Source: Inia geoffrensis
Taxonomy: Eukaryota > Chordata > Mammalia > Artiodactyla > Iniidae
Assembly (NCBI GenBank): GCA_036417435.1
Contig: CM070905.1
Location: 67,411,092 to 67,475,091, forward strand
Direction: 5' to 3'
Length of the DNA stretch: 64,000 bases
Positions 36,790 to 49,084 of the stretch are shown here, piece by piece. The notes under the pieces were generated by a model. The model did not search any database, was not told the origin of the DNA, and worked only from the letters and a program-made list of their open reading frames with translations. Within the stretch, counting starts at the first letter, position 1. Every line of letters begins with the position of its first letter. Made by a program: the position numbers and the translations under genes.

Positions 36790-37225
36790 TCTGGGCTACC
36801 AAGTTTTTGGTTATTGATCTTTTGCTTCTTTATTTGTCAAAATACATTGTTTGAATTACTGTATGTGTAGAGTACGTTTTTATATCTAGTGAGATTTTAT
36901 AAAATCATTAATCTTTCTCAAAAATTTATTGGGGATTAGTAGGCATTTTAACTTTTAAATAAATTTACTCAGACTGTGAAGTTGTATCAAAAATACCCAT
37001 TGACATTGTATTGAATTTGTAAGTTAATCTGTACAGAAATCACTTTCTTACCGTACTGAGTATCCCTATCCAGGAAATGTATTCTATTTATTTAGGTCTT
37101 CCTTGTAACTTAAAGTTGTGTTATTAGTTCCATATGGATCTATCCATTTCTGTTAACTTTCCCTTATCGTCTAGTGCTTATTACTATTCTTTATGGGACT
37201 GGTTGCCCATTTCTATTTTTAATTG
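36790..37225 (-). mobile_element. Very old L1 ORF2 fragment
   Basis: Reverse-orientation ORF2 text is recognisable though decayed: 'gttattgatcttttgcttct', 'cattgacattgtattgaatt', 'tctatttatttaggtcttcc'. There is no open frame. Confidence 0.55.
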
Positions 37226-40200
37226 GTTTTTGGCTAGGTAAAGGTAGCTCTCCAACTTGTACAGTGACACATCATAATCATGTGAAGTCCAGAGTTTAAG
37301 GTAGAGTTAACTCGTGGTGTTATACAGTCTATGGCTTTGGACAAATGTATAATGACATGTTCCACTAGTCTAGTATCATACAGAGGACTTTTCATTGCCC
37401 TAAAATTCCTCTGTCCTCCACCTATTCAACCCCTGGAAACTACTGATCTTCTTACTCTCTCCATAGTTAAGCTCTTTCCAGAATATCACATACTTGGAAT
37501 CATACAGTATGTAGCCTTTTCACATTGGCTTCTTTCACTTAGTAATGTGCAGTTACACTTCCTCCGTGTGGTTTCATGTCTTATTTGATAGCTTATTTCT
37601 ATTTAGTATAGAATAATATTTCATGGTCTGGATGTACCACAGTTTATGTATCCATTCACCTACTACTGAAGGATATCTTGGTTGCCTCCAAGTCTTGGCA
37701 ATGATGAAGAAAGCCACTAGAAACATCCACGTTCTTTGTGTAGACTTAAGTTTTCAGTTCCTTTGTGTCAACACCACGAAGCATAAGTGCCAGATTATAT
37801 GGTACAAGTATGTTTAGCTCTGTAAGAAACTACTAAACTGTCTTCCAGAGCGGCTATACCATTTTGCATTCCCACTAGCAATGAAGGAGAGTTTCAGTTA
37901 CTCTGCATTCTTGCCAGCATTCAGTGTTGTCAGTATCCTGAATTTTGGCCATTCTAACAGAAGTGAAGGGGTATCTCATTGTTGCTTTACAGAGCATCTT
38001 TTCATATGCTCGTCATCTATATATCTTCTTTGGTAAGGTGTCCATTAAGGTCTTTGACTCATTTTTAAATTTTTCTTTTTGAGTTTTAAGAGTTGTATGT
38101 GTATTTTGGATAACAGTCCTTTATCAGATGTACCTTTTGCAAATATTATCTCCCAGTCTGTCACTTTTCTTATTCATTTGACAGTGTCTTTTTTAGAACA
38201 GGAGTTTTTAATTTTAATGAAGTCCAGCTTATCAATTATTTCTCTCATGGCTTGTGTCCTTGGTGTTGTGTCTAAAAAGTCATTGCAAAACGTAGCTACT
38301 TAGATGTTCTCCTATGTTATCGCTTCAAGGAGTTTTGTAGTTTTACACTGTACATTTAGGCCTGTGATCCATTTTGAGTTAATTTTTGTGAAGGGTAAAA
38401 CAAAGTGCAGTTACTTGATTCATTTTTTTGCATGCGATGTCCAGTTTGTTCCAGCATCTTTTGTTTAGAAGACTATCTTTGCTCCGCTGTATTGCCTCTT
38501 CCCCTTTGTCATAGATTTGTTGACTATATTTATGTGGGTCTATTTCAGGGCTCTGTACTGTTCCATTGATCTACTTGTCAGTTCTTTCACCAACACCACA
38601 CTGTCTTGAATACTATAGTTTTATAGTAAGTCTTGAAGCTGGGTAGTGTCTGCTTTCCACCTTTGTTCTCCTTCAGTTTTCTGTTGCTGATACTGGGTCG
38701 GTCGTTTGTCTTTCCACACAAACTTTGGAATCAGTTTGTCAATATACACAAAATAAATTACTGGTATTTTGATTGGGATTTCCTCAGATCTATACATCCA
38801 GTTGCAAAGTACTGACATGTTGACAACTGATTGCATCTTCCTGTTTATGAATATGGAATATCTCTCCATTGATGTTGTTTGGCTTTGATTTCTTTCATCA
38901 GAGCTCTGTAATTTTCCTCATGCAGATCTTGTACATATTTTGTTAGACTTATACCTAAGTATTACATTTTGGGGGTGCTAATGAAAATGGTGTTGTTTTT
39001 AATTTCAAAATTTTACTTATTCATTGCTGGTATACAAAAAACGATTGACTTTTGCACATTAGTCTTCTATCCTGCAACCTTGCTATAATTGCTTATTAGT
39101 TCCAGGGTTTTGTCACTGTTGTTGATTCTTTGGGGTTCTCTACATAAATGATCATGTCATCTGTGAACAAAGACAGTTTTGCTTTTTTATTTCCAATCTG
39201 TGTACCTTTTATTCCCTTTACTTGTCTTATTGTATTAGCTAGGGCTTCTAGTATAATGTTCAAAAGAAGTGAGGGGGACATCCTTCTCTTGTACCTGATC
39301 TGAGTGGTAAAGCTTTGAGTTTCTCACCATTAAATATAATGTTAGCTATAAGTTTTTTGTAGGTTATCTGTTATCAAGTTCAGGATGTTCCCCTCTATTT
39401 TTACCTTACTGAGAGGTTCTTTGATCTGTTCAGTTTTGTTACCATAATGCCTGAAGGATTCTGTAAATTGTTTTTCTGCATCTATTCATATGATCATGTG
39501 GTTTTCTTTCTGGTCTGTTGATGTGATGGATTACATTCAGGGATTTTCAAATGTTAAACCCCAGCCTTGCATGCCTGGGATAAATTCTATTTGGTATGTG
39601 GTATATAATTCTTTTTGTATATTGTTCGATTTGATTAGCTAATATATTCTGTTGAGGATTTCTGCATCTATGTTAATGAGAGATATTGGTCTGTAACTTT
39701 GTTTTTTTAATTGTCTTAGCCTGGTTTTGGTATTAGTGTAATGCTGGGCTCACAGAATGAGTTTTGAAGTATTCCCTCGGCTTCTATCCTCTAAAAGAGA
39801 ATTGGTATAATATCTTACTTAAATATTTAATAGAATTCACCAGTGAATATATCTGGGCCTGGTGCTCTCTGTTGTGCAAGGTTATTAATTATTGATTCAA
39901 AGTCTTTAATAGATATAGGCCTATTCAGATTGCCTATTTCATCTTGTACAACGTTTGGCAGATTATTTTTTCAAGGAACTGGTCCATTTCTGTCAATTTT
40001 GTGGCACAGAGTTGTTCATAACATTCCTTTATTATCCATTTATTGCCTTTGGGATCTGTAGTTATGTCCTCCCTTCCATTTCTGTATGAGTAATTTGTGT
40101 CCTCTCTCTTTTTTTCATACTTAGCCTGGGTAGAGGCTTATAAATTGTATGGCCCTTTTCAAAGAACAAGGTTTTGCTTTTGTTCACTTTCTCTACGGAG

Positions 40201-41050
40201 TTCCTGGTTTCAATTTTATCCCCCTTTAAACCTTATTTCTTTTCTTCTTATTTTGGATTTAATTTGCTCTTTTCTAGTTTCCAAAGTTGGATACTTTAGA
40301 TTATTGATTTTTAGATCTTTTTCTTTTCTAGTAAATATATGCACTTAATGCTACAAATTTCACCTCTAGTCAGTGCTTTCACATCACTTCCACACATTTC
40401 TAAAAATTGTATTTTCATTTAGTTCAAAATATATTTTAGTTTTTCTTGAGACTTTGCTTTTGACCCCTGTGTTGTGTAGAAAGTGTTATTTAATCTCCGC
40501 ATATGTTATTTTCCAGTTACTGATTTCTAGTTTAATTCCATTGTGGTCTCAAAGCAGACATCAGAATGTTTTGTGGCCCAGAATGTAGTCTATTTTGGTG
40601 AATGTTCTGTGTGAACCTGAGAAGAGTGTATATTCTGTTGTCAGATGAAGTAGTCTATAGATGTAGATTATATCCAGGTGATTTGTTATTGTTGTTGAGT
40701 TCAGCTATGTCCATACTGATTTTCTGCCAGCTGCATCTGTCCATTTCTGATAGAGATGTGTTGAAGCCTCTAACGAAGTAGTGAAAACATCTACTTCTCC
40801 TTGCAGCTCTCTCATTTTTTTTTTTTTTTTTTCTGTATTTTGATGTTCTCTTGTTAGGCGTATACATGTTGAGGATTATTATGTCTTCCTGGAGAACTGA
40901 CCCCTTTGATCATTATGTGATGCTCTTGTTTATCTGTAATAACTTTGCTTTCAAGTCTGCCTGTCTGCAATTAATATAGCTACTCTTGCTTCCTTTTGAT
41001 AAGGTGTCCACATGGTATTTTTTATCAATTTACTTTTTTTGATTCAGAAT
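37226..41050 (-). mobile_element. Ancient L1M, ~3.8 kb (ORF2 and 3' UTR)
   Basis: From left to right the element runs backwards. It has the 3' UTR (37330-37700, 'cttggaatcatacagtatgt'), the ORF2 C-terminus (37850 on), the middle (38330-38900), the reverse transcriptase with a relic of the FADDM motif (frame 39096-39281, '[18 protein letters not shown]'), and the endonuclease-proximal part up to about 41045. It is colinear and unsplit but full of stops. A T-run at 40806-40824 is a local expansion. Confidence 0.88.
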
Positions 41051-41925
41051 CTATTTTTTGAATGACTTCTTTTTAGGTGGCATAGGAGACACAATGATGA
41101 ATATGACTGACATAACTATTGTTTTCATGAGGCTAAGGACATAGCAGGAGAAAGCAATGATTTCAGGATTTGTATGGGCCTTTGGAGGAGCCCTGCAGTC
41201 AAGAGAGCAAAATTTAGGAAAAATCTAGACTGAGGGAGACCTACGCCCAGTTACATTTTGTGAATGACATACACAAAACATCCGAGAGGAGATTTGAGAC
41301 TGTTGTGATATTTTAACATCATATGGAAACTGGACTAGACCCCAAGATGAGAACGTTAAGAGTTTGCGTAAAGGAAGTTCATATGGATTAGTGAGACTAA
41401 TATAACTAAAATCTATGGAAGACACTATTGCTCGGAGAAAGCATGTACACGTTAAATAATTTTTTTGCATGTTTTCTATCCAAATATAGAAAAGTGCTTA
41501 TGCACATTTTTGTGAATTATTTTCTTTTCAACTCATCTGCCTTGTCCCTTAGGTATATGGTCCCTTGCGTTTTCCAGATGAATGCTGGCGGTGTCTTATG
41601 ATATCTAGAATATAGGACAAGAAGTTATTTATAATGCAGTACATTTTAACAGCAGCAAGAACAGCAAATTTTCCTTTCCTTTAAATTTGAAAACTTTAGG
41701 TTTTAGTACATTTGTAAATTGTTGGAATCAATAATTTATTCTGCTTACATATGTTGATGGGCCAAGGGAGGATTTTCCTCCTATAAGAAGAGAAATATGA
41801 TTTTGATCATTGTTTATACAGCAGTAGTAAAGGATCATCATGTGATAGAGGGCATACTTTTGTTTTCCCACTTTCTGTTTCAATAACGTTTTCAGAATCA
41901 CTGACAACACAGTTCTTTAATTTTA
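41051..41925. other. Unique intergenic DNA
   Basis: No gene or repeat is recognised; open frames are under 85 codons with no motif. Confidence 0.5.
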
Positions 41926-42775
41926 GTTTCTCTTTTTTCTTAATTGAGGTATAACTGACATAACATACCTTAGTTTCAGATGTACAACATAATGATTTGA
42001 TATGTGTATATACTGCAAAATGATCACCACGATAAGTCCAGTTCATATCCATCACCATGCAGAGTTACAATTTTTTTTCCTTAGGATGAGAACTTTCAAA
42101 ATTAACTCTCTTGGGTACTTTCAATTTTGCAATACAGTATTATTAAATTGTAGTCACCATGCTGTACATTAAACCCCTATAACTTACTTTATAACTAGAA
42201 ATTTGTACCTTTTGACCTTCTTCCCCCATTTCCCCCATCCACCACCTCTGTTCTCTAAATCTGTGAGCTCTAAGTTGGGGGTTTTGTTTGTTTCTTTGTT
42301 ACGTTTCACATATAAATGAGATCACAGGGTATGTCTTTTTCCTGTCTGACTCACTTCACTTAGCTTAATGCCCTCAAGGTCCATCTCTGTTATTGCAAAT
42401 GGCAAGATTCCATTCTCTTTTTTATGGCTGAATAATACTGCGCCGTATATATACCACAGCTTTTTAACCCATTTATCTATCAGTGGACGTTTAGGTTGTT
42501 TCCATGTCTTGACTGACTATTGTAAGTAACACTGCAATGAATATGGGATGTATATATCTTTTCAGATTAGTGTTTTTGTTTTCTTGGGATAAAGACCCAG
42601 AAGTGGAATTGCTGGATTATATGGTAATTCTGTTGTTAATTTTTTGAGAAACCTCCAAGCTGTTTTCCATAAGGGCTGTAACAGTTCCTTTTTTTTTTTT
42701 TCCTTTTTTTGTAATAGCAGCCCTTCCAGAAGGTATGAGGGGATATCTCATTGTGGTTTCATTTGCACATTATGT
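41926..42775 (-). mobile_element. L1MA-like 3' end
   Basis: Reverse-orientation 3' UTR ('cttaattgaggtataactga', 'gatcaccacgataagtccag') and the ORF2 end ('cagaagtggaattgctgg', 'gagaaacctccaagctgttt'). A T-rich expansion lies at 42689-42710. Dead fragment. Confidence 0.9.
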
Positions 42776-43364
42776 ACTGGGTTAATGGAACTGCTATACA
42801 TACGCCTTTAGTAATGTAATGGTAAGGTGTGAGGGGAGGGAAATCACAGCCCTGCAATGATTTGTGAGAAGTCTTTTAGTGAACCTATACCTCTGGACTG
42901 TGAACTTCACAAGAATTTCTCAGTTTTTCTCCTCCCCATCTCAATAGGATAGGATAGCTAGAGTAGGCTGGAGTTGGCTGCCGCCCTTCTCTCAGGTGGA
43001 AGGCTAGAGCTGGGTAGACTTGGGTATTCCCTTTCTGCCAGGTCCATTAGAGTCTGAAAATCCCCAAGCAGGACAAGCTCTGGTTAACTAGTTTCTCTGG
43101 TGGGCAGGCCTTGTTAAGAACAGAATGCTCTGGCGTATTCCAAATGGTTCTTTTTTCCGTCCACCTGCTGGAAGCACGCAGGTTTTATCTCCGATGTTTA
43201 TTATGAGCGGCCTCCTGTGGCTGGGCCCCCCTGGAGTTTTTAACTCTCGTACTTGTCTACGCCGAGCCTCAGGCAACTTGTCACAGTTCGGGTTTTCCTA
43301 CACTTGCACTGGTTCCCAGGGAGGTTTCCACTTGTTAGTATCTGTTCCGCAAGCCTCAACTACA
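42776..43364. other. Unassigned DNA
   Basis: Moderately GC-rich from about 43080. The minus and plus frames at 43088-43484 overlap and have no recognised domain. Parts may belong to the decayed L1M 5' region that follows. Confidence 0.35.
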
Positions 43365-43535
43365 GTATCACCTGAGTCTTCCATCTTGGGGGCAGCAGTT
43401 TGCCCTGTGTCTTCCCCTCTCTTATGGATCCAAAAAGAGTTGATTTCTTCAGTCTGTTTACCTTTTTCCTTACTGTTAGGATGAAGTGTAGACTTCCAAG
43501 CTCCTTACATGTGGAACTAGAAACTGAAAGTCGTA
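43365..43535 (-). mobile_element. Possible L1M 5' end
   Basis: 'tatcacctgagtcttccatc', 'cttcccctctcttatggatc' and 'gacttccaagctccttacat' recall, in reverse, the 5' end of old L1M elements as I remember it. The family call is tentative. Confidence 0.35.
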
Positions 43536-43639
43536 ATGCTTGTTTAGCAATTTACAATGTGCAAAGCTGCAATGCAATGAACTTCATGTTGGCTTGCTGG
43601 CCCACCTCCACAGTCTATCAATCACTTGCTACTTAAAAA

Positions 43640-44060
43640 AATCTCTTCACTGCCCTCAAGGTAAAGTCCACTCCCTTTTAGAGGCTTTCTTATGCCATCA
43701 TAAACTTATCACAGATGATCTTACAGCTTTATCTGCTACCATAAGCCTCCCTTCTATATACATTATAATCCAAGTTCTGTGAAGGAACTGTGCGTTTGAA
43801 TACCTCTGGTTTTCTCATTGGCTGCTTTGTATGCCTAGAATTCTCTTTCCATGCCTCATTGTTCATATCTTCCCATCTTTAAAGACCCAGTTTGAATATT
43901 TTCTCTTCAGAGCCCTTTTCCCATAGCCCTTTGTAAATGTCTGCACCAAGAGAGATTTTGAAATGCATTAGTATCCTTTATGCGTCTATCTATCTGTTCT
44001 GCTAGGCTATGATCACCTTATGGTGAGTCCTCATCTTTCGGATCACCATCCTGACATTCT
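43640..44060 (+). mobile_element. L2 3' region
   Basis: The order 'aaggtaaagtccactccc', 'gaattctctttccatgcct', 'aaagacccagtttgaatat', 'agagcccttttcccatag' follows the 3' part of L2 in plus orientation. Strongly diverged, as L2 always is. Confidence 0.65.
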
Positions 44061-44356
44061 TAATGAATACCTGAGTAGAAGATGCTTACTCTTACGATCT
44101 GGATTTTGAAGTATAAGAAGGAAGTGTGATTTGGCTTCTCAAACCATTACCACACCGTGAAGTCAGAGAACAGAGGCTACCTGAGTGTGTGCCCATTACC
44201 TGCCTAGGAGAAGCCTTCTATAACACTGATAACTTGGATGTTCCTGACATGGGACATACTACAGAAGGAAGGATAATGATTGATTGATTGGCATCAGATA
44301 TGACTTCCTAAATGGTTCAGGCACCCTGTGGTCGGGAGGGAAGCAAATGTTCTTTA

Positions 44357-44673
44357 TTAATTTTATTTTTGGCTGCGTTGGGTCTTCATTGCTGGGCGCG
44401 GGCTTTCTCTAGTTGCAGTGAGTGGGGCTACTCTCGGTTGTGCTGCACAGGCTTCTCATTACAGTGTCTTCTCTCGTTGTGGAGCACAGGCTTCAGTAGT
44501 TGGGGCACACAGGCTTAGCTGCTCTTCTCTCGTTGTGGAGCACAGGCTTCAGTAGTTGGGGCACACAGGCTTAGCTGCGCCTTGGCCCGTGGGATCTTCC
44601 CGGACCAGGGCTTGAACCGTGTCCCCTGCACTGGCGGGCAGATTCTTAACCACTGTGCCACCAGGGAAGGCCA
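44357..44673 (-). mobile_element. CHR-type SINE, long form, with internal duplication
   Basis: Reverse-orientation SINE; the head 'tgtgccaccagggaagg' is at the right, and the tail region 'ttattaattttatttttggc' at the left. The target duplication is 'caaatgttcttta' (44344-44356) and 'caaatgtccttta' (44674-44686), one mismatch. A 56 bp segment inside is present twice in perfect tandem (see separate entry). The 68- and 109-codon frames crossing it are spurious. Confidence 0.92.
44467..44578. repeat. Perfect 2 x 56 bp tandem duplication
   Basis: 44467-44522 and 44523-44578 are identical, both starting 'tcttctctcgttgtggagca' and ending 'caggcttagctgc'. The normal SINE has one such segment. Confidence 0.97.
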
Positions 44674-44731
44674 CAAATGTCCTTTAGAAACAGAAGTTCC
44701 TAGTGAATTATTGGAGCTAGCCACGATTACC

Positions 44732-44777
44732 AATATTATTTGAATACTTAGAAGAATATTATTTGAATACTTAGAAG
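44732..44777. repeat. Perfect 2 x 23 bp tandem duplication
   Basis: 44732-44754 and 44755-44777 are identical ('aatattatttgaatacttag' plus 'aag'). It lies about 150 bp from the 56 bp duplication, outside the SINE. Confidence 0.97.
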
Positions 44778-47700
44778 AACACTGGTTCTCAAGTATTCTT
44801 ACAATCCCCTTATTCTTGGAGAAGGAGAGAGTAAAACAGGCCATTTGCTTTTACTCATGTGCCTTCCAAATTGTGACTGACTGACAGAACGCCAATGGAA
44901 AGCTTTCTCTGCCTACCCCTGGGCTGAGTTAAGTGATCTCACGTCACTATGTAATCATGGTGTTCCATTCACATTGCTGTAACTGGACTTACTACCTTGT
45001 ATTTTGCCTATTGTTCACACACTGTGGATTTCTCAAAAGACGTTGCATTTCAGTCATCATTTATTCCTACTTCCTAACACAGTTCCAGGCAAATTATCAG
45101 CATTCACTAATATGTGTTAGATGAAAGCATCAACCAATTAACCAATATTATAAAACTGAAGATCACAGACCAAGGATTATAGAACCTACCTCGGTGCTTA
45201 AACAGTCATGAAAACTTTGCTGTATTCCTTTCTTATGTCTAACATTAAAAAATCAGAATCCTCAATGTAAAAAGTTAACTTTTCTACCCTCAGCCTTACA
45301 CAAGCCTGTTGCTTATCATTGGCTAAACAGGGTTAAGATATTCTGCTGTTGGGAAACTAAATATTAAAAATAACCTACAGAGAGAATACATGGAGGAAAA
45401 CAACAAATACTGTATAAGCCACACTCTTTCCTCAAAAGCTGACACAAAGTCACCAACTCGGAAATATTTTTTTTTCACAGCTTGCTACATCTTTGAATAT
45501 TTGGTGCACAGTTTAGTTTCTATTTTTATTTCTCAGTTTTCGTTTGTTTGTTTGCTTACAGTGTGTGTTTGTTGTATACTCTGGCCAGGTTGCCAAGCTC
45601 TCTGAGGAAAGACGGATGCAGCCCAGTGGTTGTGTGAAGAAGGCTTATCCATCAATCAGCCCCACCCACGCGAAGAGCACAGCAGCGACGGGTGAGTTTG
45701 AGGCCTGCTGGAGCCTCCACTCCCAGACTGGGGCTCCTCTTGGGAGCAGCAGCTAGCTCATGACCCCTCAGACCCTGTTCTGGTTCCAAAGGCCTGATGC
45801 AGTTGGCCTGTCACAGGGCACAAAGCCAGCGGGTGCTGGTCCGGTTGCAGTTTATGCAAACAGGCAGTGAGCAGCCTCCACGGCCCTCCCTGGTGGCCCT
45901 GATGTGCGTGAGGGGAGAATCTGAGTCAGTGGTCTCCAGGCCAGCAGTCCAAGCCACGCTGTGGCTCTGGGTTTAATAAAGACCTTCTTGTGGCCCCGAG
46001 ATAAGAAACAGAGTCTAAAAGTATTAGTACCCTAGAACAGATAAGCTGTTTCTCTGAATAAGACGATCTGTTTTTAAATCTTGAGTATCCTTGAGAGAAG
46101 AAAATGGCCATGGATTTGATACTGTTGCTTTCAGGCAGACCCCATAAAATAATAAGTTTGATCTTGTATGATCCTGTTGAAAGATACTTAAAAAGTAAGG
46201 ATCTAGAATCCAAATATGAAAACAAGATGCATTACTCCAGATTTCTTGGTAGTTATGACTGACTGGAATATACAGAGTAAGGAACTACTATCTATCTAAG
46301 AGGAACAAAAAGCTCTTCCAGGACATTTTTGAGCCAGCTGATGAGTTTGGCAGTACACTTAGGTACACCTGTTCTCTGTAGTTCTTTTCCCCTGGCAAAA
46401 AACAAAATTTTCTCTTTACGGGTTAGTGCACCGTGATATATTTTGCCATCCTCCCTCCAGAACCTAGTTAAGTGTCATGCTTTGAGTACAGGGAATGCAC
46501 AACTTTGCTAAAGAAAAGGATATATTTATAAAGAAAAGGGTATAAAAGGTTCAGGTTTAAAAGGATTTGAACTACCAGATCTAAAACTACTGAGCAGTTA
46601 CTTTCAGGGGGTTGGAATAAAAGCACATATATTGTTAGCAAGTTTAAAATGATCGGAATGTTTATTTTTATAGACTTACGTACAAGGACGGTTAAATGGA
46701 TTAATACATGTAAAACGTCATGCACCTAGTTACCAACGGTAGATCCTTGTTATTGTGGACGTTCTAGAGAAGGCCTGTGCTAGTCACGATTCCCGCAGGA
46801 GAGTTCTCTAGAAATGGAGATGAGAAGGACAGGGCCCAGTTCTCTCCTTGCATACCTGAGAGGTACTTGGTTCGCATTTCCGTAGGGCCCAGTAGTAGTC
46901 ACTTGTGACTCTGATTTACTCTGACATCAATTTGGAAGCTGCCACTCTCAGCTTTCAAGTGGATGTGAAGTAGAGAGATGAATGGTTCTTTTAGTCGTGA
47001 ACAACTTTAAAGATACCTTTACACAGAATAAATTTGGCAGGAGTAGCAAGCGATAAATGAGGGTTATAAAAATTTAGGAATCTTTTACTTACCCTAAATT
47101 GATGGCTCTCACAAGAGGACTCGTAACTTTTTTCTTAGTTGCCTCTTTACTTTCTTCAGTGCCTGAAGTCTTAAAATGGCAGAGAGTTTGGAGGGGGTTT
47201 TTGTAAAGTTAATTAATTGTGCCCTGAATTACTTTCAGGAGTCTGCTGAGTGATGGACCCACTGAAGGGGGTCGATACCATTTAATGTTCACTAGGGGAT
47301 AATGATCATAAAATGGTGCCAAAAGACCAGCATTAAGGCTGTGCAAGAACAGCTTGTCAGGAACAGCTCTAAAGAGCAGTTGCTCGTGGCAATTAAAACA
47401 ATTGAAAATAACCTGGTATTACATTATACATGCTGCAACACTGCTCCCAGTATGAACAAACTTTCTCTCCATTAGTGATCTTCAATCTCATACCAAGCAC
47501 TGCCATTTATTTTTCTTAGTTACCTTACTATGGCTGTCTGTGTACTTCTAACAGGATATTATTATCCTATTATTATCTCATACAACATTTCATGCTTACA
47601 GCACTTTGCAATCTTAACTAATTAATCTTTATGGTCTGCCTAAAAGGACAGTATAGAGTTAGACAAACTGAGCTGGGAGTGGTTAAGAATGGGCCATCAG

Positions 47701-48074
47701 GAACACGATCTGATAAATCCCACAGTCTGGGTTTAGGGCTTTTTTCCCCTAGGAAGTAAAATTAATGGAACTTTGAAATCTACATGACCCTCCCTCCACC
47801 CCCAGAAAAAAGATGATAACTGGAATGATTTTCTAATGGAATTTAATTTACTCTTTAGATTAGGCCCCAAGAAGGACTTCTTAAAATATATATCATGCAT
47901 GAGGAAAGAGAGTAGAAAAAAGTTTAGTGGGGTTTTTTTTTTTTTTAGTGTTAAAACTATTATCTATTTAGAGAAACCAGTCAACTAAATTTTACTCAAT
48001 GCACATATCATTTTTTGAAAAATTTGCACATAGTTTGTTGTAGAGCAGTAATTATAATATCAAGATTACCTGAT
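44778..48074. other. Longest largely repeat-free stretch of the window
   Basis: No L1, SINE or LTR is recognised over more than 3 kb. GC rises between about 45600 and 45960. It contains the candidate exon described separately. The part around 47230-47430 is unique and complex in sequence. Nothing proves function here. Confidence 0.5.
45562..45691 (+). other. Candidate exon (unidentified)
   Basis: A good acceptor (pyrimidine/T-rich 'cgtttgtttgtttgcttaca' + g, ending at 45561) precedes a stretch open in only one frame (CVFVVYSGQVAKLSEERRMQ...), and a strong donor follows at 45692 (gacgg/gtgagt). If the donor is skipped, the frame stays open to a stop at 45754-45756, with an AATAAA at 45975-45980, so a terminal exon is also possible. 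I do not recognise the peptide. Splice-like signals of this quality arise by chance in several kb of DNA, so this is a lead only. Confidence 0.22.
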
Positions 48075-48290
48075 AGCTAGCAGACAAATGTCAGGTACTT
48101 TACAAACATGATCAATCTATAGCACTGGTGTGGCAAATGTGGTATTTACCCACATTGACTGATAAAGCAACTGAAACTTAGAGAGTTTAAGTGACTTGCT
48201 AATGACCAGAAAGTGAGTAAAAGACAGTTCTAGAATTCAAACCCAAATCTGTCTGTCCCCAGAGTCAGTCCTTAGCTTTTACACTACAAA
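48075..48290 (+). mobile_element. MIR SINE
   Basis: The conserved MIR core order is visible: 'actgataaagcaactgaaac', 'ttagagagtttaagtgactt', 'gctaatgaccagaaagtgag', 'tagaattcaaacccaaat' and 'ctgtccccagagtcag'. An ancient tRNA-derived SINE in plus orientation. Confidence 0.88.
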
Positions 48291-49084
48291 AATGCTAGTT
48301 CTCAGGTATAATAGAAAATCTCCAGTTAACAAAATCTGTGCTTGACTCAACAATGATCTGCTCTTTCTAATCCACTGGAACTCGAGACAGTCCCGAAGGC
48401 CACACTACACATCTTAAATGTGCCTTCTTTAGCTTGGCCATTTCTACCCTGTAACAGGGATCCTACCCACCCCGGCCCCGACGCAGTCAGAACGCACACC
48501 TTCCGCCTCGCTACGGGCTTCCTTCCCCAGAATCCTGAACTCATTGCAGAGCCCTTGCTTCTGCAAATCTGATTTCATCACTGCCAAGGGAGGCCCACCC
48601 TAACCTGAATAGCTCTGTTACCTTCTGTCCCATACTCTTAACATTACTTTCATGAGTAAAGCTGTCCCAATTTTAAACAGTGGACTTAAAATAGAAATTT
48701 TAAACTAACCTTATAATGAACTGAGGATGATATTCAGATCCAGTTATGACGTCACTGCCGTCCTCTCTCTCCTCCTCCATCTCTTCATCATCTCATCATT
48801 CCAAGCTTTTAATGCATGACACAATAATAGGAAATGTTATTTTATATATTCAGAGGGATTCGATTAATTCAATTTTGTCTGGGTGACTGGTATTTATTCT
48901 AAAATGATTACTCTCTGTATCCCCATTGGAAGTTTTAAATAATGCGAGGCAGGGAAAGGCCCTGCTGCTACTAGGAGATTTGTCAAGGGGAGACCATGTG
49001 TTGACAACACATATGCTTTACAGGGTAGACAGCTGACCCAGGTGAAAGTGGAGAACAAAATCCATGGTTAAGCTTACTGGTAAA
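48291..49084. other. Unique intergenic DNA
   Basis: No gene is recognised. 48520-48660 may be a decayed L2 piece. The minus frame at 48347-48544 is short and has no motif. Confidence 0.4.

Noticed and set aside
44467..44578. CRISPR-like or regulatory direct repeat
   Set aside because: Only two abutting copies with no spacer, inside a SINE, in a mammalian genome.
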